The notes: a model not told the origin generated them from the letters alone. Counted from the stretch's first letter, positions 40,726 to 49,734 are shown. The stretch: 64,000 nucleotides of DNA from an uncultured Aquimarina sp. (GCA_947496705.1 CANMDW010000003.1:62001-126000); one strand, 5' to 3'. Translations and numbers: made by a program.

Positions 40726-42408
40726 TTATATTAAATCCACCTTTTTCCCTTTGACTTTAATTTTTCCTTTAGCATTAATACTAAGACCTCCCTTAGCATC
40801 TATCATAAAATCTTTAGCACTCATCAGCTTGATACCATCTTTGCCTAACTCTATTATATTTCCGTGAGCATCTTCTAGATTAATCTTCTTTTCTTTCTGA
40901 TTGATACAAATGATCTGTTCATTCGCAGAATCTGAATCTGCTGTAGAGAGTGTTACGGTCTCTTTTTCTTCATCAAACAGCAATTGAAAATTAGACTTGG
41001 TAAAAATCCCTTTATAGGTGTTTTTCTTCTTTACTGTATTGGGCACTTTATTACTATGCATTGCGCCTAATACAATGGCTTGTCTAGGGTCATCATTTAA
41101 GAAGCCTATCACCACACGATCTCCTTTTTCTGGAGGAAAGAAGATTCCATGATCTGCTCCCGCATCCAACGAAGTAAACATCGCCAGTACCTCAGTCGGT
41201 TTTCCTTCTTGATGAAATGCTGGTATATGTACCTGAACCCTGAACCCATGATCTGCATCTTCGATATGACCTAAAACAGTACCAACCTGCAAACCATTAA
41301 CCCCTGGAAGCAATCCGGCAGCTTGTGTATCTATAATATCCGATTGAGCGCTAAACCAGTTTGCATCCATACCAATTTGTAGATAGGTATACCATCCTGA
41401 ACCCATAACAAATGTATTACGAACACCTGTGATGATGTGATTTCCGTTAAATCGACTTACATTTTCAATTTTTATCGTCTGCCCTACCTTGAGCTTCCCA
41501 TTTCCATCAATTCTAATGGTTCCCCGTACTGCAGAAAGTCTGGATTTTATAAGCTGTGCATCCGACCAGGATTGAAGCTCCAAAGGATCTGTGGGTACCG
41601 GATGAATCAATTGTGCTTCTGTAGCCCCCACTACATTCGATAGCATCGGTACATTATACCCTATACTTCCTAACGTTTGTTCTTCGGCTTTTTTAGGAAG
41701 ACTTAATGCTAATTGTTTTTTCTTGGTGTCTAAACCAAAAGTATGAATCTTCTCATATTGCCCCTGACTACTCAATTTTAAATCAAAATGTGCCAAATCG
41801 ATACCAAAAGTTAAGGTAAGATCCGGATTTTTGATATTTGGTGTTTTCACAGATAGTTCCCCATGGTCAACTGCTACTAGCTGCCCATTAGCTTCTGCTC
41901 TTGATACCATAAAATCCCAATCCGAAACATAGTATTGCACCATCTGCGGATGTGTATACGATGTATTCTCAATTTCTTTTGCTTTTAGACCTTTGTATTT
42001 GCTAATCAGATCTTTTATGATCTTACTGTCTGTAAGACCTTTATAGACCCCGTTTTTTCGTAAGCTAGTCATTTTAATACAAGGATCGCAAAGCTCTATG
42101 GTTAGCTCAGATTGATGTTGAGATCTTTCTATTTCCTGATTAATCACAATACCTTCAAAAATCTTTTCTTCAGTAGTGTTTTTTCCTTCATATCGCATAA
42201 AGATTTCTATCAGGGATCCCGGTAAAAAAGCATCTCCATCCAATGTTTCGAACTTTTGTTTCGCTATACAACCATCATATAGTTTGAGCTCGGCCATTGG
42301 TATTTTATTGAACTCTTTATTGGTATCTAAAGACATCAATTGATACGTTCCCAACTGAAGGGTTTTGCCGTTGCTTTTGATGGTATTTGTTACTACTGTT
42401 GATGCCAT
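40726..42408 (-). CDS. VgrG-like central spike protein (Afp8-like)
   Basis: 560 aa. An N-terminal gp27-like part (about 1-350), a gp5-like OB fold beginning near LQVGTVLGHIEDADHGFRV and HIPAFHQEGKPTEVLAMFTS, the FFPPEKGDRVVIGFLNDDPR motif typical of gpV/VgrG proteins, then a C-terminal beta-helix needle (IIELGKDGIKLMSAKDFMI). It sits at the tube tip and penetrates the target membrane; the PAAR-like protein caps it. No C-terminal effector extension is present. Confidence 0.92.
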   Translation of the reverse strand: MASTVVTNTIKSNGKTLQLGTYQLMSLDTNKEFNKIPMAELKLYDGCIAKQKFETLDGDAFLPGSLIEIFMRYEGKNTTEEKIFEGIVINQEIERSQHQSELTIELCDPCIKMTSLRKNGVYKGLTDSKIIKDLISKYKGLKAKEIENTSYTHPQMVQYYVSDWDFMVSRAEANGQLVAVDHGELSVKTPNIKNPDLTLTFGIDLAHFDLKLSSQGQYEKIHTFGLDTKKKQLALSLPKKAEEQTLGSIGYNVPMLSNVVGATEAQLIHPVPTDPLELQSWSDAQLIKSRLSAVRGTIRIDGNGKLKVGQTIKIENVSRFNGNHIITGVRNTFVMGSGWYTYLQIGMDANWFSAQSDIIDTQAAGLLPGVNGLQVGTVLGHIEDADHGFRVQVHIPAFHQEGKPTEVLAMFTSLDAGADHGIFFPPEKGDRVVIGFLNDDPRQAIVLGAMHSNKVPNTVKKKNTYKGIFTKSNFQLLFDEEKETVTLSTADSDSANEQIICINQKEKKINLEDAHGNIIELGKDGIKLMSAKDFMIDAKGGLSINAKGKIKVKGKKVDLI

Positions 42409-42411
42409 ATT

Positions 42412-43137
42412 TTATTTTTCAATTGGAGGAAAATAAATTTCTTGTCCTGGTGTAAGATTCCTAAAACTCTTTAGCTTATTAACTCTTGCTATTAGCGGAT
42501 AATACATAGGTGAACCATATATATCCTGACACATTAATGGCAACTGATCACCTGCTTTTACTATTCGATAATGTGTTAAATCAGGAGATTGTAAATCTAA
42601 TTTTGCTAATTGTTCATCAAGCGCATCATCTTCTATAAAGGAAACATTTAACTCTGCTCGCAATGGATCACCACTTCTAGCAAACATGGTGTAATTAATA
42701 TCCAAATCATTGAGCCTACAATTAAAATCAAGTGTTTGTCCCCAACTAAGTTTCAGAAAAGGAGGTTCATGGATTTTACCTTTAATTTTTACAATGTTTG
42801 TTAAAAAACCATCGATCCGCTCTGTTACATTGGTTTGAGAACCTGATAATACTCTAAATGCTGTTTCTGCTCCGTATTGATGTACATTGGTTCCATCAAA
42901 AATCAACTTCATTCTTACCGTAGATCGTGCACTATTGGTAAACTTAACTGTATCCTCGTTTTGAGGATTACTTGGCTGTTTAGTATACTTATTCGTAAAA
43001 CTTCGTCGTACAGATTCTGGGTTAAACATCACCTCGAACTCCTTACCTGAATCTTTTCTTTCCTTCTTATCATAAGAAGTAATCTTGAGCTTTTGGAGTT
43101 TAAAAGACCGTACTTTTTTATTGTTGAAGCTTGCCAT
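42412..43137 (-). CDS. LysM-containing tube/spike adaptor (Afp7-like)
   Basis: 241 aa. The N-terminal CIS-tube-type domain (KITSYDKKERKDSGKEFEVM, FNPESVRRSFTNKY, LSWGQTLDFNCRLNDLDINY) and a C-terminal LysM-like domain (YRIVKAGDQLPLMCQDIYG, then LTPGQEIYFPP) define Afp7 proteins that join the spike to the tube. The stop is 3 bp from the spike gene start. Confidence 0.9.
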   Translation of the reverse strand: MASFNNKKVRSFKLQKLKITSYDKKERKDSGKEFEVMFNPESVRRSFTNKYTKQPSNPQNEDTVKFTNSARSTVRMKLIFDGTNVHQYGAETAFRVLSGSQTNVTERIDGFLTNIVKIKGKIHEPPFLKLSWGQTLDFNCRLNDLDINYTMFARSGDPLRAELNVSFIEDDALDEQLAKLDLQSPDLTHYRIVKAGDQLPLMCQDIYGSPMYYPLIARVNKLKSFRNLTPGQEIYFPPIEK

Positions 43138-43138
43138 G

Positions 43139-43303
43139 TTATCGTCGGTTTTTATTTTTCAGCACCTTTAGTACTTGGTCTACACATTCTTGTATCATAC
43201 TATTTTTATCCAGTTCATACCCTTCTGAACTAGTTGTTTCTTCCGTATTTACCTCATCGGATACAATCGCTTTAATTACAATCTCTCTAATTTCTACAGC
43301 CAT
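43139..43303 (-). CDS. DUF5908-like small eCIS protein, 54 aa
   Basis: From the ATG at 43303: MAVEIREIVIKAIV, a variable acidic middle, then a helix ending CVDQVLKVLKNKNRR. Small proteins opening with P/AVEIRELVIKA lie at this position (after the tube genes, before the LysM gene) in many Bacteroidota CIS loci and are grouped as DUF5908; the function is unknown. It begins 2 bp after the third tube gene and ends 1 bp before the LysM gene. Confidence 0.78.
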   Translation of the reverse strand: MAVEIREIVIKAIVSDEVNTEETTSSEGYELDKNSMIQECVDQVLKVLKNKNRR

Positions 43304-43305
43304 TT

Positions 43306-43794
43306 TTATATTCTTAAAATTTTGAAATTAGAATATGCTAATTCCATCGTATCAATTATTACCGAATTCGATTGTGCATCCAGATCAGAGACAGACCATT
43401 TTACAGGATATGCCTTTTGAAAAACCCATCCTCCAACTGGTATTCCACTTTCATTAAATACGGTTACTAATACATTAGAAGGAGCAAACGTAAATGAATT
43501 GAATGCTGCCGTAAACTCCAGATTTAATGGCGAAGGGATTGGACTTGCTACGAATCCTCGTTCTAAAACCAGATTGTTATAATTCATCATTTTTGGTACG
43601 CGATGCATATGTAGGTTTTCTCCACCTTCATTAATAGTTTCTAACTGTACATCTGTGCTGATACCACTGACCTTTTGAAACCTAAGATCAATAGGATTGG
43701 GAACTATCCCACCTGCCAAAAAAAATACTCCAAATCTGTGCGATAATGTGGGTTCTCTGTCTGCGAAATTGATTGCTTTTAAAACATCTAACAT
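43306..43794 (-). CDS. eCIS tube protein, gp19-like (Afp5-type tube initiator)
   Basis: 162 aa. Shows the gp19/Hcp-like tube pattern: FGVFFLAGGIVPNPIDLRFQ, KVSGIS, HMHRVPKMMNYNNLVLERG and a closing IIDTMELAYSNFKI. It is the most divergent of the three tube-like genes and lies nearest the baseplate genes, matching the Afp5 position of the tube-initiating ring. Confidence 0.85.
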   Translation of the reverse strand: MLDVLKAINFADREPTLSHRFGVFFLAGGIVPNPIDLRFQKVSGISTDVQLETINEGGENLHMHRVPKMMNYNNLVLERGFVASPIPSPLNLEFTAAFNSFTFAPSNVLVTVFNESGIPVGGWVFQKAYPVKWSVSDLDAQSNSVIIDTMELAYSNFKILRI

Positions 43795-43804
43795 ATACGA
43801 ATTC

Positions 43805-44248
43805 TTAAGTGTGTTTTATTCTTAAATCATGTGCGATCAAATTCAGACTTTCGAAGGCGATTTCACTCGCACTTGCACTGAATGATGGTGCATCTAATTT
43901 GAAAGGTAATGCTCGGGAAACCTCCCAAATTACGATGCCCATCCCAGTTTCATCACATAGTTCTATTCTGATATCTTTTTTTTCTCCAGACTTGATCCAG
44001 TCATACAGATCACTGCGACGCTTGACGATCCCTCTCTTTAGGGTGATGTTAATCGGTTTTCGTTGACCTCGAATCAAATGATCCCCTACAGCCCAGCTAA
44101 AACCGTGTCTGTACAATACATGATCATGATCAATTTCTAATCCTGAAATCTCTGCAAAAGACATGATTTCAATCCCATTGATTGTTACCTGATAATTATA
44201 AACAGGTAAGGGATACTTTTCTATAATTATTTGTTTGTCAACTGCCAC
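43805..44248 (-). CDS. eCIS tube protein, gp19-like (second copy)
   Basis: 147 aa. PVYNYQVTINGIEIMSFAEI, SGLEIDHDHVLYRHGFSW and IAFESLNLIAHDLRI are the hallmark segments of contractile-system tube proteins. It closely resembles the 157-aa protein encoded at 44356-44829, but has different charged loops, so it may form a specialised ring or replace it along part of the tube. Confidence 0.87.
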   Translation of the reverse strand: MAVDKQIIIEKYPLPVYNYQVTINGIEIMSFAEISGLEIDHDHVLYRHGFSWAVGDHLIRGQRKPINITLKRGIVKRRSDLYDWIKSGEKKDIRIELCDETGMGIVIWEVSRALPFKLDAPSFSASASEIAFESLNLIAHDLRIKHT

Positions 44249-44355
44249 AATTTGCTATCTTTTAGGTATACATCAACCCTACACCTTTCTGAGTTGGTCT
44301 AGTATGAAATTAGAATACTACTTGTTTACTATTTTGCTACGAATTACTTTAGCGA

Positions 44356-44829
44356 CTATGCTTCTTCCATTGTGACTCTAGATGCCATTAGATCCAGAGA
44401 TTCTATAGCGACATCATTAGAACTAGCGTCGAAAGAAGGTGCTGTAAGTTTGGTAGGAAAAGCATCGATGACCTTCCAGCTTACTACTGTACTGCCAGTT
44501 TCGTCTAAGAGATGTACTACAATATCTCTTTTATCGATTTGGTTGAGTTGGATATCATTGATCCAATCATAAAAAACAGGTATACTTTTTCCTTTTACCA
44601 ATCCTTTTTTCATAGAAATATTTACTGGCTGTATCTGCCCCGGCATATACATAATATTAGGCCCTACTTTACCTCCTGTGGCAAAGCTTTCTTTATAGGT
44701 ATGTGTTTCGAAAGATAATTCTAGCCCTGATACCTCAGAGAAACTAATTGACTCTCCATTAATATCTACCCTATAATTATAAATAGGTAATGGATAATCT
44801 GTTTTTATTTGTGCTTTTGTTAACGCCAT
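44356..44829 (-). CDS. eCIS major tube protein, gp19-like (Afp1-type)
   Basis: 157 aa. PIYNYRVDINGESISFSEVS, SGLELSFETHTYKESF and VAIESLDLMASRVTME mark it as a tube protein. It lies 42 bp after the sheath gene, as major tube genes do. The tube lumen would carry cargo. A 107-bp gap separates it from the second copy. Confidence 0.9.
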   Translation of the reverse strand: MALTKAQIKTDYPLPIYNYRVDINGESISFSEVSGLELSFETHTYKESFATGGKVGPNIMYMPGQIQPVNISMKKGLVKGKSIPVFYDWINDIQLNQIDKRDIVVHLLDETGSTVVSWKVIDAFPTKLTAPSFDASSNDVAIESLDLMASRVTMEEA

Positions 44830-44871
44830 TTTTTTTATTTTTTATATGATTATATATCTCTTCTCTATAGA

Positions 44872-46503
44872 TTAGGCCTCCTGTAGTTTGTGGGAGAATT
44901 TTAAAATGATAAACTCGGCAGGACGTACTGCGGCTAGTCCTATTTCTGCGATCATTCTTCCATTGAGAATATCTTCTTGTGTCATGGTTTTGCCTAATCC
45001 GATATTTACAAAATAGGCTTGTTCTTCTGTGGCTCCTGCCAGACCACCTTGCTGCCATATTCCGTATAAAAAGCTTTCGATCATTGCTTTAACTTTTAAC
45101 CAAGTTACCGCATCATTGGATTCGAAAACAGCAAACTGAGATGCTTTTTTGGTAGATTCCTCGATCATGTTGAACAATCTTCTAACCGGTACATATCGCC
45201 ATTCGTTATCATTGCCGTCCAGCGTACGAGCTCCCCATACCAAGGTTCCTTTACCAACAAAACCGCGTATAGCATTGATGGATTTACCATTGTCGGAATC
45301 TACATTCAATCGTTCCTGATCTTTTGACGTTATTTTCTTTACAGGTCCTATTACCGCATTTAGGCTTACATTTGCAGGAGCTTTCCATACCCCTCTTTCT
45401 CTATCCGTAGTTGCATAGGCACCTGCTACTGCTGCACTAGGAGGTAAGATGATACGTTGTTTTGATACTTCACTTACTACTCTATTGTATAATTCGGATT
45501 GCGTTTCTTTGATGGTAGATAAGCTAGTGGATGCGCCATCACCTCCATTTACAACTATATCCTCTGCTCTTGAATTCGATTTTACAAGCGTAGTGTTGTC
45601 TAATACAATAATATCAAAATCACCCTTATCTGTAGAATCGTTCCAAGCTTCAACAACTTTAGATGCTTCTGTACCATCTCCTACATTCGTAATTGTCAAT
45701 GTTGCTTCCTCAATACTAAAAGAGGGTTTACTACCAGATCCTTTGTTAATTTTCACTTTAGGATTATCTTGTGCAGCTCCGTTATATATGATTCTAATAG
45801 CCTCATCTACGTCTAACTTAATGATTTCTTGTGCTGAAGAACCAGAGATGATTACATCTTCTTCTTGATACTTGTACGTAAGTGAAGTCTGTAAGTAGGG
45901 TGTATATGCCGCTCCGTATTTTAGATGATTAGTTCCTATTCCATTTCTAAAAGTTGCTACTCCTTCATCCCCTTTTTGGATATCAAAAATGCAAAACCTG
46001 TCTTTTAATTCCTGGCACTGACTTAGAGCAGTTTGACATACCTCATGATAATCAACCGGATCTAATTGAGTGGCTTCACCCAACATAATTAAGGTAGGTT
46101 CATCTTCTTTACTCAATACATCTAAGCCTTCTAAAAAAGATGCTTTGTTATAATCATCTTGATAACTTCCTACAGATATTACATAACAATCTCCTCCTCC
46201 ATTCTTAAAATATAAATCTATTGCATGATATAATGTATGCTGTGGAGCTGTGACCTCAACATTTTCTATAACTTCTTCATTTACATTGACCTTAAAAGAT
46301 GCTGGCTGAGCACCTCCAAAAGCCTCTTTGAATTCTAAAAGTGTGGATACCCTAACAGCAGTATTTTTCAAGTTTTTATCGTTCTTCTTGGCTTTCTCGG
46401 TAAATCCAATAAAAGCAGGTACTGCAGTGGAAACTTCTGCTACAGATTGTGGTAATAGAGGTACTTCCTCCGTATACACATCTGGTGTTAAAAATTTAGA
46501 CAT
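44872..46503 (-). CDS. eCIS contractile sheath protein (Afp2/3-like)
   Basis: 543 aa. The start FLTPDVYTEEVPLLPQSVAE with VPAFIGFTEKA, the middle insertion of beta type (about 190-330) and the conserved end (VWGARTLDGNDNEWRYVPVR, RRLFNMIEESTKKASQF, GRMIAEIGLAAVRPAEFIIL, FSHKLQEA) match tail sheath proteins. Only one sheath gene is present, whereas Afp and PVC carry three. It heads the structural core of the operon. Confidence 0.95.
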   Translation of the reverse strand: MSKFLTPDVYTEEVPLLPQSVAEVSTAVPAFIGFTEKAKKNDKNLKNTAVRVSTLLEFKEAFGGAQPASFKVNVNEEVIENVEVTAPQHTLYHAIDLYFKNGGGDCYVISVGSYQDDYNKASFLEGLDVLSKEDEPTLIMLGEATQLDPVDYHEVCQTALSQCQELKDRFCIFDIQKGDEGVATFRNGIGTNHLKYGAAYTPYLQTSLTYKYQEEDVIISGSSAQEIIKLDVDEAIRIIYNGAAQDNPKVKINKGSGSKPSFSIEEATLTITNVGDGTEASKVVEAWNDSTDKGDFDIIVLDNTTLVKSNSRAEDIVVNGGDGASTSLSTIKETQSELYNRVVSEVSKQRIILPPSAAVAGAYATTDRERGVWKAPANVSLNAVIGPVKKITSKDQERLNVDSDNGKSINAIRGFVGKGTLVWGARTLDGNDNEWRYVPVRRLFNMIEESTKKASQFAVFESNDAVTWLKVKAMIESFLYGIWQQGGLAGATEEQAYFVNIGLGKTMTQEDILNGRMIAEIGLAAVRPAEFIILKFSHKLQEA

Positions 46504-46573
46504 ATTTTAAAAATTTTAAATGTTTATAATTAGCACTCCCGAAAATCGATGTAATTCTTTCGGTATGCTTTTC

Positions 46574-47350
46574 TTACTTAATTTTAATTATTTGAACACC
46601 GTTGTGTTCTTCTTCTGGATTTGGTAAATGGCTCATAAGCACATCACCATTTTTGATCAGTTTGATATTTTTTATAGGTTTAATGCTATGGGGAACCAAA
46701 TCTTTGGACTCAAAAGCCTTTATTTGGGTATTGGGGAAATTTAATCGTATGGAAGTTATAATCTGATCTGTGCTATTTTCGTCAATGATCATTTCATTAA
46801 AACTGATTTGCTCGTCTCTAGATTCTAATGTTATAGTTGAATCATCAGTATTAGAAATAAAATAATACTTCCATTTTATAGCCGTAGCAGTAAACTGAAC
46901 CTGGTATGTAAATAACGTACCATCGCCCTCTGAATTCATTTCACTTCCTTTAATTTCTACTTTTGCTAAAGCAGGAAATCTCTGATAAGCCCCTTCCTGT
47001 TCAATTTCGCTAGCAACTAACTCAAGTTGATTTTTACGTAATTTTTCATTGGTAAAAAACATCATTTCACCTTCTTTTACCTCAGACATATCCGTGAATT
47101 CCCGAACCGTATCCGAAGTAGGAAAAACATAAAAAGCAAATACATCATTCTGGATCTTTTCGGAAAAACCCTTGTTTTCTTCATCAATTCCAACAAGGCA
47201 ACGTATTCCTCTGGCCGTTTTTTTAAGAAGCAATCCTCGTTTTTTTAAAAGCTCCTCTGTTTCTGCTACCGGAGTGAGTACCAAATCGGCTGCTCCTCCT
47301 GAAAAATAGGAGTGTTCTATCGTAATAGAAAAGAATTCTTGATACTTCAT
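46574..47350 (-). CDS. eCIS-associated protein of unknown function, 258 aa
   Basis: No signal peptide or known domain that I recognise. It begins FFSITIEHSYFSGGAADLVL and is mixed beta/alpha. It lies between the cap (DUF4255) and sheath genes on the same strand, 35 bp after the former. Position suggests a structural or assembly role at the distal end of the particle, perhaps with the cap; this is inference from context. Confidence 0.65.
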   Translation of the reverse strand: MKYQEFFSITIEHSYFSGGAADLVLTPVAETEELLKKRGLLLKKTARGIRCLVGIDEENKGFSEKIQNDVFAFYVFPTSDTVREFTDMSEVKEGEMMFFTNEKLRKNQLELVASEIEQEGAYQRFPALAKVEIKGSEMNSEGDGTLFTYQVQFTATAIKWKYYFISNTDDSTITLESRDEQISFNEMIIDENSTDQIITSIRLNFPNTQIKAFESKDLVPHSIKPIKNIKLIKNGDVLMSHLPNPEEEHNGVQIIKIK

Positions 47351-47385
47351 GATCTTGTTTTTATCTCAGCTTTATCAGCTATTTC

Positions 47386-48024
47386 TTATGCTTGGTTATT
47401 TACATTATTTTCTTCCTCCTCCTCAAGATCCATGATTTCTGGAAGAGGATATTTTTCGCCAACTGCCAGATTGATCTCTTGCAGGGGAGTTCCAACAAAC
47501 GCTACACTTTGCTCATCGATAAAGGATAGCAATCGTACCCTATAGAGTACTGATGGCAAGTAAGAAGTGTTTAGAGAGTGCCATACTTGATTTTGTTCTT
47601 CCAAGGGGAGGGAAATTAATTCTACAACTAGTTTTTCTATACGTTCATCAGACAATTGTGGGGAGTTAAGCGGATTAAAAATCCTATTGACCTGAAAAAA
47701 CTTGATTACGTGGGATAAAAATTTAAGTGCCTGATCATATTTACTAAACTTGGACACAAAAAGAATCAAAAGCTCTATTCTAATTTCTGGGTTAGCTTGA
47801 GTTCTAACCCCATTCTGAATTATTCCCGAATACTGATCAGCGTTTCTGAACTTTCTATCTTCTGAAACATTAATCAGGAAAGGTGTAACCTTATCATTTG
47901 TAAAAGAAACCGGATCATTACTATTCGTATCTATAAATTCTACAACATTTAATTCTGTTGTCCCTACATTTTTAAGATATTCGTTAAGCTTATCCTTTAA
48001 AACACTTAATACTACATTAATCAT
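47386..48024 (-). CDS. DUF4255 tail cap/terminator protein (Afp16/Pvc16-like)
   Basis: 212 aa. The start MINVVLSVLKDKLNEYLK with NPEIRIELLILFVSKFSKYD, ALKFLSHVIKFFQ and YRVRLLSFIDEQ follows the DUF4255 (Pvc16 N-terminal) family, which forms the cap ring ending tube and sheath growth. The acidic tail (DLEEEEENN) is typical. As first gene of the operon it is preceded by a TACCTTTG -7 element and a CGAC-repeat operator. Confidence 0.85.
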   Translation of the reverse strand: MINVVLSVLKDKLNEYLKNVGTTELNVVEFIDTNSNDPVSFTNDKVTPFLINVSEDRKFRNADQYSGIIQNGVRTQANPEIRIELLILFVSKFSKYDQALKFLSHVIKFFQVNRIFNPLNSPQLSDERIEKLVVELISLPLEEQNQVWHSLNTSYLPSVLYRVRLLSFIDEQSVAFVGTPLQEINLAVGEKYPLPEIMDLEEEEENNVNNQA

Positions 48025-48064
48025 GATATACCCACTTATTAAGGTTCATTAACTTTTGAAAGTT

Positions 48065-48130
48065 CAAAGGTAGCGGGCAATGCTATGTCGAGGCTAGAAC
48101 AAGTCCGGCAAATCTGTAAAGATTCCCGAC
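48065..48130 (-). promoter_or_regulatory. Promoter and CGAC direct-repeat operator of the eCIS operon
   Basis: Minus-strand -7 element TACCTTTG at 48065-48072, 40 bp before the cap gene. Upstream: CGGCAAATC (from 48106) and CGAC (48127-48130), 21 bp apart and 34 bp from the -7 element. Further CGAC tetramers at 48149 and 48168 continue a roughly 20-bp spacing. Two other promoters (23691-23757, 24644-24708) have the same layout. Confidence 0.72.
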
Positions 48131-48432
48131 AAGACAGTTGTATAAAATCGACACACTATAACATTTCCGACATTAGGGAATTAGCAGTAAAATTGCTGTA
48201 CAATAGGGTAGCGAAGCTGGAAAAACAGTCAGGCTTAAAAGTATAAGAATACTAAAAGCGACCACAAATGAGACTCTTCTAGGAATCGGATATTACAAAA
48301 GGAAAATAGTGCTGTAAAACAGCCGTTTTATGGTACAGGCCTATGGTTGTTTAATTTTTTAATTTGATGCGGAATAGGGTTATCCTAAGTGCCAAACTGA
48401 TTTTTATCATTTTCTATACAAACGTTACGTTT

Positions 48433-48440
48433 TAATTTTG
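48433..48440 (+). promoter_or_regulatory. -7 promoter element of the MBL hydrolase gene
   Basis: TAATTTTG, 19 bp upstream of the ATG, fitting the Bacteroidota TAnnTTTG consensus; the -33 element is unclear. Confidence 0.4.
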
Positions 48441-48459
48441 CCATCCAATTTGATAAAAA

Positions 48460-49269
48460 ATGGATGAGATAAAGTCAAAAACAAGAAGATTCCGCTGGAT
48501 ATACATCTTCCTGATAGTAGTAACAATTCAAAGCTGTACCATGGTAAAAGTAAGTGTGAGTGATAAAAGAAATCCTGTGCCCCAAACTATTGAGTTTGAT
48601 GAAAATTTAAAGATTACCTCTTGGGGAGCTATTAAGGTGAACAAGTCCGATTTTTTTCCATCAAGTTTTCAAATTGTATCGGGAGGGAAAACGGTTTACA
48701 TAGATCCTGTTGAAACAGGTACATCGGAAAAGGCCGATTATATATTTATCACCCATGCACATCCCGACCATTATTCCCTTAAAACTATCGAGCGAATTGT
48801 CAAACCCGAAACCATCTTCATATGCTCAAAAGAGGTCTCGAAAAAACTTTCCAAAAAAGGATACACTATACGCACGGTGGCACCTGGTGACAGTGTTGAG
48901 ATAGAAGAGATAAACGGTGAAGCAGTACATGCGTATAATACCAAAAATGTATTTTTATGGATAAAGGCACATCCAAAATCCAAACAGAATGTTGGGTACA
49001 TTTTAACGATTGGGGACGACATCAGAATATATCATGCAGGTGACACGGACTACATTCCTGAAATGGAAAACATCAAAGATATTACGGTAGCTATGGTACC
49101 TATAGGGGGAGACAACCTGACCATGAATATTGATGAGGCGTCAAAAATAGTCAATAAGATCAAACCCAAGCTGGTTATACCAATGCACTATGAACTAAAA
49201 AACAAAGCTGATTTGACGAAATTCAAATCTTTGGTAGATAAGAATATTAAAGTTACCATATTAGAGTAA
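48460..49269 (+). CDS. Metallo-beta-lactamase-fold hydrolase (UlaG-like), lipoprotein
   Basis: 269 aa. N-terminal membrane signal with lipobox IQSC (Cys26), then an MBL fold: THAHPDH (residues 98-104) as the main metal motif, HAGDTDYIPEM as the second and MHYEL near the end as the last His. This matches the UlaG/ComEC-side L-ascorbate-lactonase-like group, whose substrates vary. It is probably periplasm-facing because of the lipid anchor. The next gene, a membrane protein, follows by 33 bp. Confidence 0.8.
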   Translation: MDEIKSKTRRFRWIYIFLIVVTIQSCTMVKVSVSDKRNPVPQTIEFDENLKITSWGAIKVNKSDFFPSSFQIVSGGKTVYIDPVETGTSEKADYIFITHAHPDHYSLKTIERIVKPETIFICSKEVSKKLSKKGYTIRTVAPGDSVEIEEINGEAVHAYNTKNVFLWIKAHPKSKQNVGYILTIGDDIRIYHAGDTDYIPEMENIKDITVAMVPIGGDNLTMNIDEASKIVNKIKPKLVIPMHYELKNKADLTKFKSLVDKNIKVTILE

Positions 49270-49302
49270 GCTGTACATATCTATTATTAAAAAGGAAATC
49301 AA

Positions 49303-49734
49303 ATGGAACCTATGGATTTATCAAGTAAAAACCTTCTTGTTGTGGGGAGTGTTTTGAGTTTCCTTGTAGCAATACTGCATATTGCGCTCGCCATAAGACC
49401 AAAACTTTATGATTATTTTGGTGCTTCAAAGCTTTCTGAACTTACCGAGCAAGGTTCATCGTTTACCGTATGGATTACACTAGGTCTGGTTATCATGTTT
49501 ATCGTTTGGGGGTTTTATGGACTTTCTGGGGCAGGTATTATAAAACAACTTCCACTATTGCGTGTTGTACTGATTAGTATCGGAGTCATTTACCTCCTGC
49601 GTGCACTAATGCTTCCTTCGGATATTGTTAAATTTACACAGCATGCTCATCCATTCCGTTTTATAATTTTATCGACCGGTTCTTTATTAGCAGGCCTACT
49701 CTATCTTATAGGTGCCTTTGGGGTCGCGAAATGA
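49303..49734 (+). CDS. Four-helix integral membrane protein, 143 aa
   Basis: Hydrophobic segments near residues 10-28 (LLVVGSVLSFLVAILHIAL), 53-73, 83-101 and 117-139 leave little soluble protein. No catalytic motif is visible; this looks like a small flavobacterial membrane protein of unknown role. It lies between the MBL hydrolase and RsgA-like genes on the same strand with short gaps. Confidence 0.7.
   Translation: MEPMDLSSKNLLVVGSVLSFLVAILHIALAIRPKLYDYFGASKLSELTEQGSSFTVWITLGLVIMFIVWGFYGLSGAGIIKQLPLLRVVLISIGVIYLLRALMLPSDIVKFTQHAHPFRFIILSTGSLLAGLLYLIGAFGVAK

Noticed and set aside
27544..48024. Prophage or anchored type VI secretion system
   Set aside because: No capsid, terminase, portal or integrase genes and no TssJ/L/M membrane complex genes; the ATPase, LysM, DUF4255 and tape measure set is that of eCIS.
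48085..48246. 53-codon plus-strand ORF upstream of the eCIS operon
   Set aside because: It overlaps the CGAC-repeat operator array and has no recognised motif; the DNA is better explained as regulatory.
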